This document shows positions 1 through 11,584 of a DNA stretch of 64,000 bases, piece by piece; the stretch's first letter is position 1, and the number at the start of each line of letters is the position of its first letter. The DNA is from Pyrocephalus nanus (taxonomy: Eukaryota; Chordata; Aves; Passeriformes; Tyrannidae). The notes beneath the pieces are model-generated. The model was given only the letters and a program-made list of their open reading frames with translations, had not been told where the DNA came from and searched no databases. The position numbers were made by a program, and so were the translations under genes. The DNA lies in contig CM076260.1 in assembly GCA_038380795.1 (NCBI GenBank), positions 4,749,533 to 4,813,532 on the forward strand. Direction: 5' to 3'.

Positions 1-272
1 GAAGGTCCATTTTTAGCACAGCATGGAGAGGTTTAGGGTGGATATTAGGAAAAAGTTCTTCAATGAGGAGAGGGTTGGGTTCTGGAGCAGACTCTTCAGA
101 GAAGTCACAGCACCAAGCCTGACAGAGTTCAGGAGGCATTTGAACAAGGCCCTCAGATACATGGGGGAATTCTTGGAGTTGTCTTGTGCAGGGCAAGGAG
201 TTAGCCTGCATGATCCTTGTGATCCCTTCCAATTCAGGATATTATGTGAGTCTGATTCCGTGACTCTGTGGC
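1..272 (+). repeat. CR1 non-LTR retrotransposon, 3' end, cut by window start
   Basis: The segment keeps the usual order of a CR1 3' untranslated region: a 'ggatattaggaaaaagttct' block, then a block resembling 'gatccttgtgatcccttcc', then 'aattcaggatatt' and a degenerate ATTCTGTG-like tail (gattccgtgactctgtg). The 'gatccttgt...ttccaactcaggatatt' ending marks a different CR1 subfamily from most copies here, which end 'gatcttagaggtcttttcc'. The 5' side runs off the window. An open frame of 125 codons crosses it but is only read-through of the repeat. Confidence 0.85.
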
Positions 273-1872
273 TGTGTCAGGGACTTTGTATGTGCAGAAC
301 CCTTTGTACGTGCAGAACTCTTAAACCCACAGAGGAGTATGTGTGTTCTTCAAATGGCACTCCCAGACTCAGAAACCAAACACAGTCTGCCAGCTTCTGA
401 TCTTCATAGCTCCAGCAGTGAGCTGAAAAAGCCTTCATTTTGTGTCCAAGATGGAACTAAAATATCACACTGTGGTTTGACGACTAGTTCTTCAATCCTT
501 CCCCCACAAAGAGTCACACCTTTCAAGAGGTAAAGTGTCATCTGGAATGGCACAGCTGAGTTCCACCTGTATGAGCACATGCTGTCCATGGGGACACATC
601 TCTTCACTGGAAGAACATGAATTGCAGATGGTCAATCATTTTAACAGCTGGAGGAGATAAGTAAAAATACCACTAAATCACAGTCTCTTTCTATTCATCA
701 CTGGGTATCTTTCCTAGAGTCAAAAGGATGGAAGAAAGTTACTATCAGTTTATATTTTCTCATAGGAACCAAGTAACCTAGGTACTAAGTGTAAATATAT
801 ATATTTTATATTTATATATATATACCTGATACATTTATCTATTTTATGTAAAAGTCATAGTGTTGTCTGTGTGAGCAGAATCTTTAAAGCAGTTGTCGCC
901 AATATTTTGAAAGTACACACAGGGCAGCAGAGGCCCAGGAGCTGCAAGCTGGCATTTGTTGAGAAGGCTGACAAAACTGAAAAAATGAAAAAAAAAGGAA
1001 GGAAGATTAATAGGCATACAGGTAAAGATATACAAGAATAAATGCTCATGTAATTAGATTCACCCTGATGGGACTGATGGATTTGGGAAAGGACATCAGG
1101 TGGTGTTCCTTGGATTTCAATGCACTAGTGTTTCTTTCCTTTCCCTGTTTAAGGCAGTGAACAAGGTGTTAAGATGGCAGAAAGGCTTTTAACATCAAAC
1201 ACTGTCTCCAAATCCCCCCTTCAGTGGCAATAATAAACTGTGGTTTTACAAATGTAGTCACTAAAGCAAAAGGTTCTAACTAGTTACGGTAAAAAAAGCC
1301 CAGTAGGTACAATTCTGGGTGTATTCTCACGTGCTGCTTTGAAAATAATTGTTCTTAACCCAACTGATTAAAATTTCCAGTGTAGTGTGACCCAGGGAGC
1401 TGGTAGTGCACAGTTGTGGAAGAGGAACAGGATAATCTTGATGTTAATCCCTGATCTTTGGCCTTTTTTCCCCAAAAAGATGAAGATTTCCCCTCCTAGG
1501 TTATTTGGGTTAAAAATTTCTCACCCTGAATTTAACCCTGGTAATGGAAGTCAGAATCACCACAATTAAGTGTTTAATCTTGCCTCTGCCCTCTTAGACT
1601 CAGGCTTTATCCATTTTATCACTGTATTGATTAAACAAAGTATGGCAACCAATTATTTTCTCTTCTGCCTTACATAGGTTTTCTCTATTGTACTAATCTT
1701 TTCTGTTCCCTCTCTCTTTCTTCCTATTTCAAAACTTTTAAATGAACCTGAAATAAATCTCAATTACTTAATAAAGAACAACTATTTAAGTTGTATGAAT
1801 AAACTAGATAAAATCACTAAGGTGGGATGAGCAAGAATAAAAATAATAAAAGAAGGGTGAAAGCATTATTTA
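273..1872. other. Unique A+T-rich non-coding DNA
   Basis: I see no gene here. There is an (AT)-rich low-complexity patch near 797-822. Short open frames occur on both strands and none resembles a known protein. Confidence 0.6.
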
Positions 1873-2133
1873 GGACAAGAGGAAACAGCCTCCAGCTGTA
1901 CCAGGGTACAGATTGGATATTAAGGAAAATTTCTTCACCAAAATGTTTGCCCAGCACTGGCACAAGCTGCCCAGGCCAGTGCTAAAGTCACCATCCCTGG
2001 AGAGATTTAAAAGATTTGTTGATGAGGCACTTGGGGACGTGGTTTAGTGGTGGGCTTGGCAGTGCTGGGTTAATGGTTGATGATCCTAAGGGTCTTTTCC
2101 AACCTAAACGATTCCATAATTCTATGGTTCTGT
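1873..2133 (+). repeat. CR1 3' end fragment
   Basis: It starts with 'ggacaagaggaaacagcctc', continues with 'ttggatattaaggaaaattt', 'cacaagctgcccaggccagt' and 'tcaccatccctggagagatt', and finishes with 'gggtcttttccaacctaaac' and a degenerate tail (gattccataattctatggtt). This is the canonical order of the last ~260 bases of CR1 on the plus strand. The 5' end is truncated, as is usual for this family. Confidence 0.95.
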
Positions 2134-3715
2134 ACAAAAAGGCTTGAAAATCAAAAGTTCGTTGCAGGATTTAAAGCAGCTTTTTATTTTCTGTATATGG
2201 CCCATGCTAAAAGTGGGATTCATGTTACTTCAACCAAGCTGCCTAAAGATGATTCTTAAATTAAGCTGGTTGTGATCATTCCCTTTCAGATTATTGGAAA
2301 CAAAGATTCCAGAACAATCCCAGACTTCCAGAAGATATCTGTCTTGGAGACCTACCTTAGGAAGAAATAAATTATCTCAATAAGTACCAAGAGATTTTAG
2401 ATAACAGGTTTTCCTCATCTGTCTGAAGTCTACATTTGATTCACGTTATGGATTTGCTCATCTTGTCCTCTGCTGATGAATCTCACCCTTAAATTATTGC
2501 CTTAAGAGGGCAGAGGATGTGCCCTCCTGAAGAGGATGTGAGCTCCTTCCTGAAAATATTTTACTTAGTGAAAAATGCATCTTTGTACGTGTGTATGATT
2601 GCAAATCATAAAAAATATTTCAGAAATTCCAAAAATGTTAAAAAATACGTTTGTTTTTTTTTCTCATTTAATGTCAATTTATTACAGAGTAGTAACTAAA
2701 GGTTATTTACAGTCAAAGGTTCCATCAGAAAACTTTAAATTTTGTCAGCTGAGGTTTTTCCCTAAACAACCTTTTTTTTTTTTAATATCTGAACACTAAA
2801 CTCAGAAATCAATTATTCATTAACTTTATTTATGAATAGACCTGGCTGCTGCATGTTTTTATGCATCAGGAGTTGGCTTTTCTTAAAAATGAAACTTTTC
2901 TTGAAAACTTGGCACTGTTAAAGACATTTTCTGTAATCCCGTAAAACCTTTCACATTCTTTCCAGATTTTATCAGGGATTGTCTTTACCCTAAACCACAG
3001 TAGTATCTGTATGTTTATTTATAAATTGTGTTTATTTTTAAATGATGTGAAATAGGAAATACAACAGAAATTTTCAAGACAATCAGAGCATGAGTCTCTT
3101 TGCTCTTTAAAACCAGTAAGAACTCTCTACATTTCTTAAATGGTCTAAGAAGCAAATTCATTGATTTCTTACGTGCCTGTGTCCTTAGATTATTTCCTTT
3201 GAATATTAAATTCTTTTTTTCTTATGTCAGGGCACCTCAAACTCCAGTTAGTATGAGGAAGGCAGTGATGGAGGTCATTTTACTCAGTGCTGTGTGTCTA
3301 AAATTAATCTGTACAAGCTCTCTCCAGAGTCGGTGGAGAGGGACAAATATTTCCAGAGTATCTCATCCCAGCACTTGTGAATGCATTATTTTAAAACAGG
3401 AGGAGACTTCCATGAGGACACTTCCTTCTGGTGTATCTGAGTGCATAACAGATACCCTCAGATAAGAAATGCATTGGCTATGAGAATAAATCAAGTGTCA
3501 ACTGCAGCATTTGGCTCACCTATTGCTGTCTGGAAGGGCTGAGTCTGGCTGCAGCCTGATATAACCCAAGAGGCAAGATGAATTAACACCAGAACAACAC
3601 CAAATGGCTAATTGAAACAGACCCATGGGCTAATCCAAGACTTTTTGATCTGGTTTTGTCTTTATCTCCTTCCCAGCAGAAGTGAGTCAGGCCATCACTG
3701 GGTGTCAGATATTCA
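2134..3715. other. Unique A+T-rich non-coding DNA
   Basis: No coding or repeat signal beyond short T runs (for example 2771-2781). The open frame at 3100-3465 (121 codons) has no recognisable motif, membrane segment or start context that would mark it as a gene. Confidence 0.55.
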
Positions 3716-3972
3716 TTGACAGGATAAGGAGAAATGACCTCAATTTACACCATGGGAAGTTCAGGTTGGATATTAGGAAAAAATTCTTCAGTGAGAGAGT
3801 GGTTACTCATTGGATCAGGTTGCCCAGGGAAATGGTGGAGTCACCATCCCTGGAAGTGTTCAAAAAATGAGCAGATGTGGCATTTTGTGATATGGTTTAA
3901 TTGACAAAGTGGTCAAAGGTTGGACTTGATGATCTTGGAAGTCTTTTCCAACCTTAATAATTCCATGATTAA
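3716..3972 (+). repeat. CR1 3' end fragment
   Basis: Blocks in order are 'aggataaggagaaatgacct', 'ttcaggttggatattaggaa', 'ggttgcccagggaaatggtg', 'tcaccatccctggaagtgtt' and 'ggttggacttgatgatcttg', then 'gtcttttccaaccttaataa' and the tail 'ttccatgatta'. It is in plus orientation and 5'-truncated, and belongs to the same broad group as the copies at 1873 and 48962. A C-rich run (3991-4010) lies just downstream. Confidence 0.95.
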
Positions 3973-3990
3973 TCTTTCCTTTTGTTCTTC

Positions 3991-4010
3991 CCCTCCCCCC
4001 CCCCCATCCC
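3991..4010 (+). repeat. C-rich homopolymer run
   Basis: A run of C broken by one T (3994) and, near its end, an AT pair lies about 20 bases after the tail of the CR1 copy at 3716-3972. Confidence 0.9.
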
Positions 4011-4193
4011 CAGTATAAGTTCTTAAATCCTCTCATTTTTGCTGGGCACAGGCATATATCAAAATATATCAAATTTTAAGATACCCAAACCAGTATTCAA
4101 AGAGAGATATTTAGAGTGAGATAAGTCTTCCTTAGAAGTGCTGCTTTCTGTTTCCTGTAAACCATGTTCTGGGATTTATTCAGCTCACACAGT

Positions 4194-4293
4194 CACAGAA
4201 CCATAGAATGGTTTGGGTTAGAAGGGAACTTCTAATTCCTTAGGGAAGGGACCATCTTGTTCAAGTCTCCTGCCATGGGTAGGGACACCATCC
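4194..4293 (-). repeat. CR1 3' end fragment, short
   Basis: Read on the plus strand it opens 'cacagaaccatagaatggtt' and 'tgggttagaagggaact', then resumes with 'gggaccatcttgttcaagtc' and 'tgccatgggtagggacacca'. It is the reverse complement of a CR1 3' end. A short extra stretch (about 4230-4247) between two 'gaaggga'-like blocks suggests a small internal duplication. Confidence 0.88.
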
Positions 4294-7200
4294 AATGCTA
4301 CAGATATTAATTTATTGCAGATAAAATCAGGCCCTCTGACACTTTCTGATGGCTGCTTTTAAAGCCTGCCAAATAACAGCCCTGAGTCCCACATTCATCT
4401 GCTGAGATTGTAAACAAGCATAATCAATGAAAATTATGACTTCGCTCATGAAGTCTAAATCAGGTTTTCAAATTAGGTTTCAGTTCTGTATGCATTTTTT
4501 GACAAAATTAAACACACAGGTAAATGAAGGCTACCTGCAGCCCCCCAGATCAAAATAAATGCTAAGCAGTTCATTCACTGGACTCTTTAATGATAAGCTT
4601 CATTTTGTAAAAGTAGAAAGGTGATACAGCATTTTGAAAATAAAAATTAAGACAATATTTCATTGAAAACATCGACCTACAAAACAAAGATAGATCTAAA
4701 AGAAAGCTAAAAACAAAGCCAGCTAAACAAAATAGACTTGAGTTAGATCCTCACCATAAATCTGACAAAAAAATTTCATTTTTAATTCAGCACAGCCTAA
4801 TACTTTTCCTCAGGCTTGTTATTTCAGCAGCAAACTGAAAAACACTCCTTTTTCCAACTATTGTTGCAACTAGAAAGATTGAGTTATGGCCAAAGAAGCA
4901 TCAAAAGGGAATGTTTTCAGTGCTGAGCACTGGAGTTGGAGCTTGGCAGAGCCGACAGACAACCCTTGTTGTTCTAATCAGGAAGAAATGTGCTCCATCC
5001 CTGTGCCAGGAATACACAAGCAGCTGAATATTCCATTGTTTTTGTTTACTTATTTTCCAGGTAGTTCAGGTATCTCTAACTACCCTTAAAAATGAGGAGG
5101 AAAAAGACATTACATTATTTGTATTGCCACTAGCTAGAAAATGATGGATTCCCCTAGCATGGCTGGAGGGGTTTTATGGGATTTGCTTTTATTTTTTTTT
5201 TAATCTTCCCTTCATTAATATTTAAGTCTAAACTTAGGGAAGTGAAAATGAATACATAACAAACAACAACCCAAGTTACTCCTTGCAGGTCTAGTTTGAA
5301 ATTCAGAGCACTGGTAGCTGGTGAAAATATCAAATGAGAAATATCTATTTTGTGGGACATGTTTTTACTGCACCTTGGAAGAACCGTGTAACGGTTCTTA
5401 ATGCAATGTTGTGCTGCCTCATTCACTAATTACTGTAAATTGGCACAACTTCATTCTGCTAATAGAGAGCTGCCAGATGACACAAATGGATAACCTGGAT
5501 CACTGCTCAGTAATTTATTTTGCAGAACCTCGTAACTAAATGCAGTTTTCCTCTTGGAGAAGTAAATAAATCTCTGTTGATGTAAACTGAACTTGGCTTT
5601 GTTTTGTGCCTGATTTCTGGAGAGTTTGACTAAAATTATGCTACTGACTTGGTGTATAGCAGAACCAGGGAAAAAAAAATTAAAGAGAAAAACTTTTTCA
5701 TGTAATTAAAAAAACCACCCAAAACCTCCAACCCTGAAATGCTTAATTAAACAGTTCTAGAAAGAAGTGGCCAGAGGCAGAATTTGGCATGGAAAGTACA
5801 TTGAAGAAGCTGTTCTAAAGGACCCAATGAAAATGTGTTTTGATTTGATTAAGTTATAAATTTTCTGTGGAGGAAAAAAAAAAAAAGAAAGAAAAAAAAC
5901 ATCCTTAAAGCAGTAAACTCAGTAAGTTCCTGCAGGATTAATAATGCCAGAAAAAAATAATAAATATTTCTAACTGAAACATAATTTGGCCTGAAACAAA
6001 GAAGAGCTGGTTTTAAATGTTATAATCTCCATTTTGCTCTAGAAGTCTACCCAGTGCTCCTCTTGCATGTCCTAATCAACTCATCTTTTCAGTGGTTTGT
6101 GTTTTGCTTTTAAACCAATCTATAGGGCTAATCCAAGGGCCAGGTGCTGCTCCTAGAGTGGGAAAAATATGCAGAGCCTCCAATCTATATTATTTTGTAT
6201 GTGCCTGTTCTTAGCTTTTTACATGGACTGGTGTTTTGAGCTAAGGTAAGGCTTATGTTTCCATATAATGTCATTAATTTATAATATTGATATTTTCCTT
6301 GGTTTTTAGCTGGGGAAACCAAGTGATTGCTTAGGAATCAGTTTCCTCCACAAACAAGTAAACAAACAAAAAAATTGTTTTTCCCAGAAAGAAGCTGCCA
6401 TTTAAAAAAAATAATCTATTTTTAAAGCATTAAATGCAATAGGGACTGATTCAACATGTTAATTATTTACAGTGTGAAGAACTGAATGAATAAAAAACCA
6501 AGATAAATTAAAATCTTGTGATACATTTGCATATAATCAGGGGTTTGTGAGCCCCTATTTCAGATCTATGAAAAGGTTGTGAAATGAGCAACCTGGAGCA
6601 AGTAGGATTTTTTGCAAATAACCGGAGGAAAACAAGGCAAGTTCACAATCTGACCATGTCTGTTAATTTTAAAGCTGATAACTCAGTCAAATCTATACCC
6701 AGTTTTCATTCTAATGCTAAAATTATTTTCAGTAGGGACAATTTCCAGATGGGCTTCACCCTTTTAGCCTCCAGCCATGACCTCTATAGAGTACTCAATG
6801 AAATGCTACAGCTTTAACTGTTAGTACTGACGTGATAATTTATTTTCTCACAGTTATTTTGATTTAAACTGTTTAGAATGTCTTGGATCAAAATTTACGT
6901 GTTATTCCTCTAGATATATAATAATAACTTTAAGCAGGAACTTTTGATCCATGTTAGTAGGAAAGTGTTATAATGGATAAAACCCTTATTCTCCAGAAAA
7001 TACTTCCATAATTAAAAGAAATAGTACTCAAACATGCATAAAGTCACTGTGTTGATGAAGCAAAACAAGATATTTGCTCTTGTATCAATTTCACAGTATA
7101 AAAAAAGTGCCTACTGCAACTCTGCCTGCAATTACTGACCTACTACTTCTGCCTATGGATTTTCCTATGTAATTAAGCTGGAGATTCTCCTCATTTCAAA

Positions 7201-8830
7201 GGTGAATATTGCAATTTTTGAAGCGTGATTCAGGATCTTTAGTCTAATCTAAAAGCCATGAATGTGTGCAGCAGATCTCTTGTCTTCACTGGACTCTGCA
7301 AAGGTCTTTAACCTGCAGAAGCAGGGAAGAGAGTAAGGCAAAGGGTCCCCAGTTGTGGTCCCTACTCAGGCAAGCTGGAGGGATGAAGAAAAAGAGTTTT
7401 TTGCAAGTTTAAAGTGTTTGATCCAAAACCTGGTTCCAAACGAATATAGTTGCAATAGTAGTCTAGAGGGAAGCTGCTCACTATGTGCTCTGGCTTTGAA
7501 AAAGATTAGATTGATTGACCACATGAGCAGTGCAGGAATTCTGATTCTGAAGGCCGATGTGGCCAAGAGCATTTTGGGATCCTCTTTCTGTTCCAGGCAC
7601 TAGTTAAGAAAAGCTGCAAACAGAACCAAGATACAAACCTCGTATCGAAGTTGCTTCTCCCTCCATCATCTCCAGCTGCTCTTCCTGCCACGACATGTGA
7701 CGAGAAAATGGATTGGAACAGCGCAGAGCTGTGGAGAGCAGGCAGAGTGGGATGCCAGAGAGAGATGAGGGCAATCTGCCCTGAGGGTCCAGTGTCCCAG
7801 AGGAGTTATCTGTGTTAGCTTTGCTCTTTTTGTCTGTGATGCCACTCGAAGAATTAATACAGCAGTGTGGTGGAGGCGATTGTTGCTGTGCCAGTGATAC
7901 CCAGATCTGTATCATCCCATTTCACGATAGAAACTCATCCCTGAGCAGCGATGCCGCCTGGCTGGAGCAGCAGGCTGGGACTTGGCTCATGACAGACAAC
8001 TGCAAACACAAGAAGGACCCACAGTCTGCCTGTGCCACTGTGTTACACTGGAATAATTTTTGAAGATTAGGTAGTTTGAACCATCTTCCCTTATTCCAGG
8101 CTTAGACTGAAGCAGCAATCTCTTACTGCCCCATTTTGGTGCCTAATATCCTGAAGAAAAGCTGCAATCTAAACCTCATGATAGTCTGCAACACTGATGG
8201 TCATCTTGAACATTATAACCACTGAAGTCAGAGAAGGAAGAACAATCCTAGGAACAATCCATGTGAGTCAGCTTTCTCCAAAACATGGAAAACCCCAGGA
8301 ACAGGGCCCTGATTCATTGAGGCTGAGCTTGTGTGGTCCAGTAACTCAAGAGTGGTGGCACCACAACTTTTAGGCAACACAAAGAAGCCCCTTCTTCCTT
8401 GTTTGGGATCTGGCCCTCAGGAGGTACCTCTAGGTCACAGAGGAAATCTGGGGTAAAGCAAAGTCTTGGACATCCTATGTCATGGAGCTACCTAGAGACA
8501 GCTCTGTTTTCTCTGCTGGAAAAAAGATCAGTGTGCTAGAACATAGTAACAATGTCTTTTAAGGAGATTTGCCTTTCTGCAATCGCTATTAATTCTGTTT
8601 AACAAAGCTGACAAAGTATGTTGTCTGGGTTTCATTAAAACATAGAAAGAAAATGGTCTTTAGTGTAGAAGTTATCTATGATCCATCTCTGAACCCAGTG
8701 CAGACTCCTGGGAATGGGAAGGAAGAGCTTCTTTGAACATACAGATATCAATTATTAACCCACTGCATCGCAATTACCTTTAAATAGAAGAGGATTGGGA
8801 AGCTGAGGTAGGAGGGACAACTGGGAACTG
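4294..8830. other. Unique A+T-rich non-coding DNA
   Basis: About 4.5 kb without a recognisable gene or interspersed repeat. Contents are A-rich low-complexity runs (5650-5710, 5874-5900, 6365-6425), an ATTTGCAT octamer at 6525-6532, and a somewhat G+C-richer patch at about 7670-8060 that is open on both strands but contains no known protein motif. Confidence 0.55.
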
Positions 8831-8974
8831 GTTCAATCACCAACCCTGGAGGGATTTAAAAGGCATTTTGACATGGCACTTGGGGACAGGGTTTACAAGT
8901 GGGCTTGGCAGTGCTGGGTTGATGGTTGGACTCGACCATCTTAGACCTCTTTTCCAAACTAAATGATTCTATGA
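8831..8974 (+). repeat. CR1 3' end fragment
   Basis: It begins inside the 'caaccctggagggatttaaa' block and runs through 'ggcacttggggacagggttt', 'ggcttggcagtgctgggttg', 'ttagacctcttttccaaact' and the tail 'aaatgattctatga'. This is a plus-strand, severely 5'-truncated copy keeping only the last ~145 bases. Confidence 0.95.
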
Positions 8975-11319
8975 CATCCCACTGTTCACAGTTCATTGCC
9001 CACCTTTACCCTTCAGAGTCTCCTGCAGTTCTGGATTCCAGTTCCAGCCAGGGCAACCAATTCCAGCCCTGACCATTCACTGGTACCAGCTCCTACTTTG
9101 AACTTAAATGTCATCACCTTTTGTTGACAAATGTCAATGCCCCTTGTTTAAATGTTTCTCAAGAGTCTGTCCAACTTCTGAAACCTTTCACTGGGCTATT
9201 TGAGAGCTGGTAGTGTGACATATGAACAACTAGATGAGTGCTTCTGAGGTTTTAATTTTCTTCTCGTTTTTTCTCTGCTTTTCCTCCTGTATCACTCCAT
9301 GCAGTAAAGGGTGAACAAAACTGCTGGCAAACCAGCCTTTCAGAGCATGCCTGGCACAGAGACGATTTTGATTTTAGATGGAGCAAGCCAGAGAACCAGG
9401 TATGCCCTCGGACACAGGGAGAATATATGAGAAAAGGAGAGTGAGCTATCAGAAAATTGAGTGTGGGACTCGCAGGACGAGATACGTGTCGTCAGCACTC
9501 TGTGGTGTATGAGAGCACTGAACCCGTGGATGCCCTCGTGGTTCCAAATAGAGATGCTTTTCTCCCAAAATGTGCCCTACTTTGTTCTGCTTTGCTACCC
9601 GACAGCTGGTTGAGCTGCCTTAAAACTTGAGAGCTTTCTGGCAAGTTCTCTGTGGTCCTTTTCCCCTTCCCCCAGTCCCACCCTTCCTGCTCCTGCTCTC
9701 TTCATCTCTTTACCCTGAAAACGTTCACAATGAGAACTAAACTTTTAATTTATTTTTTTTTCTATACCTGAATAACCTCTTGTGTGCAGGATATTTTCTG
9801 CTTTAGGGCACAATCTGTTGCAGCACTGTTATAGCTGCTGCTGAGGCACCTATTGTCATTCTATATGCCTCGGCAACACGGCATTCTGTCGTGTTTCTCA
9901 TCTGTGAACCCGCTGATTTATTGATAATGCTAATCTTGTTTGAAAGTTATAGAGCTTGCAAGTCAAATGTGCTTAAAAGGGAGAGATGGAGATTCTTACT
10001 TCCCAACTTTTTATTGTTTGCATGTCACAATAATCAAGTTTTTCAGGCAGCGTTAGAGGAGCTCAAGGTGTTTCGCAGGCATGAATGGAGCCTTGCCGTG
10101 GTACCAAAGGGAGGGTTTTTACATCCTCATTAAATGCAGCAGAGAAACTGAGTAGCAGAAATGACAATACATAAGTTAACCTACCTTACATCAAGTAACC
10201 AGAGAGCTGAGCCTCAAGGGGATGTGGGACAAGTTTTACGTTATCTCTTTTACAATATCTTGTAATTGATTTGCATGCCCATATCCTCTGTTGAAAACAC
10301 AGTTTTCTATTAAAAACAATTTGGATGGATACTTTTTTATTCCCTTTCCTGTATGATACTCTTCTGTGGTAAAAGATGGTCCCTGCCCTGAAGTGTTTCC
10401 TGTCAGATCAGTTCAGCCAGAGAAAATAAGCTTTAAAATCTCCATTTTACAAATGAGGAAATATGATATAGAGACATTAAGGAGACAGTTTTTGCAAGAT
10501 TCCAGCAGACAGAGGATTTTCAGATGTCATAAAGAAACTGCAAATTCCGACCACTTATGGAAATACAGTTATTAGACAGATAAATAGATAGATATAAAAG
10601 CTTTCCATTTCTTCCTCTCCCACTCCTTATTACTGAAAGGTCTGGATTTTACTGTCATTGTGCTGTTCATCTCTTCTTCAAATGGGAGGGCACTGTCATA
10701 GCTCTATTTTTAGATAGTGAACTCTGGCACAGAATGGCTAAAGGTTCATTAAAAAAATGGATTTGAGCACCCAAATACCTCTGTAATCTCTTCAATTCAA
10801 TTCTGATGTTTCTGGAATTTACATGAACCCTGTTCAGTTTTGTCCTTGCTCCAGAGATGCTGGAAGTCCCTTAAATATGTCTGTTGGCACAACATTCCCT
10901 AGGGTCTGATGCCACCAAGCGATTAGAAATCCTAGTTATATCAAACCCAGTGCCTTCAAAGTGTGTTCCACTGTCTGGGTTATGTGAAAGGTTCCTTAGA
11001 GGCAACTAATTTTTTTTTTTTCTTTCTGAAAGATGAAGTAGAATTTTCATATTATCAGCAGTTTAGTGTATAATCACATAGGATACAAATACAAGTCTCA
11101 CTCCAAAAATAGGTTTTACTGTCTACTTACAATGCAACTGCTTTCACCAAGCCCTCTGGAAGCAGACAAAATGCCTTTTTCTCAGGAGCTTCCACTCTCC
11201 TTGTGACTTTCCATCGGTGCAAGGGCCCAAGTCCCCCCTCACTTCAGGCTTTCAACTGAAGTGCCCAGTTTAGTTGCCCAAGACACTTTTAGTCTTCCAG
11301 AATTTAACCATCCATCCTT
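8975..11319. other. Unique non-coding DNA with a CpG cluster
   Basis: No gene recognised. About six CpG dinucleotides sit within 9470-9540, more than in the surrounding sequence. The stretch 9880-10140 is low in repeats and mixes homeodomain-like A+T motifs with balanced composition, so it might be a conserved non-coding element. An ATTTGCAT octamer is at 10269-10276. Confidence 0.5.
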
Positions 11320-11584
11320 GATAGGACAAGGGGGAATGACTTTAAGATGAGGCAGTGTAGATTTAGATTAGATATTAGAAAGAAAATCTTCCCTGTGAGG
11401 GGGGTGAGGCCCTGACACAGGCTGCCCAGAGAAGCTGTGGCTGCTCCATCGCTGCAAGTGCTCAAGATCTAGTGGAAGGTGTCCTGACTCATGGGCAAGG
11501 GGTTGGAACAAGATGATCTTTAAAACCTTCCAAAAACCTTCCATGATCTTTAAAACCTTCCAATCCAAACCATTCTGTGATTCC
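11320..11584 (+). repeat. CR1 3' end fragment with internal tandem duplication
   Basis: CR1 order is clear: 'gataggacaagggggaatga', 'gatttagattagatattaga', 'caggctgcccagagaagctg', 'ggttggaacaagatgatctt', and the end 'ccaatccaaaccattctgtg'. The block 'atgatctttaaaaccttcca' occurs twice, at 11513-11532 and 11543-11562, so the copy has a local tandem duplication near its 3' end. Confidence 0.93.

Noticed and set aside
23..400. Open frame of 125 codons at the window start
   Set aside because: Its first two thirds lie in a CR1 3' untranslated region, and the rest is low-information sequence.
797..822. AT-rich repeat considered as an origin or structured element
   Set aside because: It is simple A+T low-complexity sequence with no further structure.
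3100..3465. 121-codon open frame
   Set aside because: No domain, motif or conserved-looking composition. Frames of this length are expected by chance on six frames over 64 kb.
7355..8063. Overlapping open frames on both strands in a G+C-richer patch
   Set aside because: Neither strand shows a known protein motif, a splice-like boundary pair or a convincing start. Higher G+C lowers stop frequency by itself.
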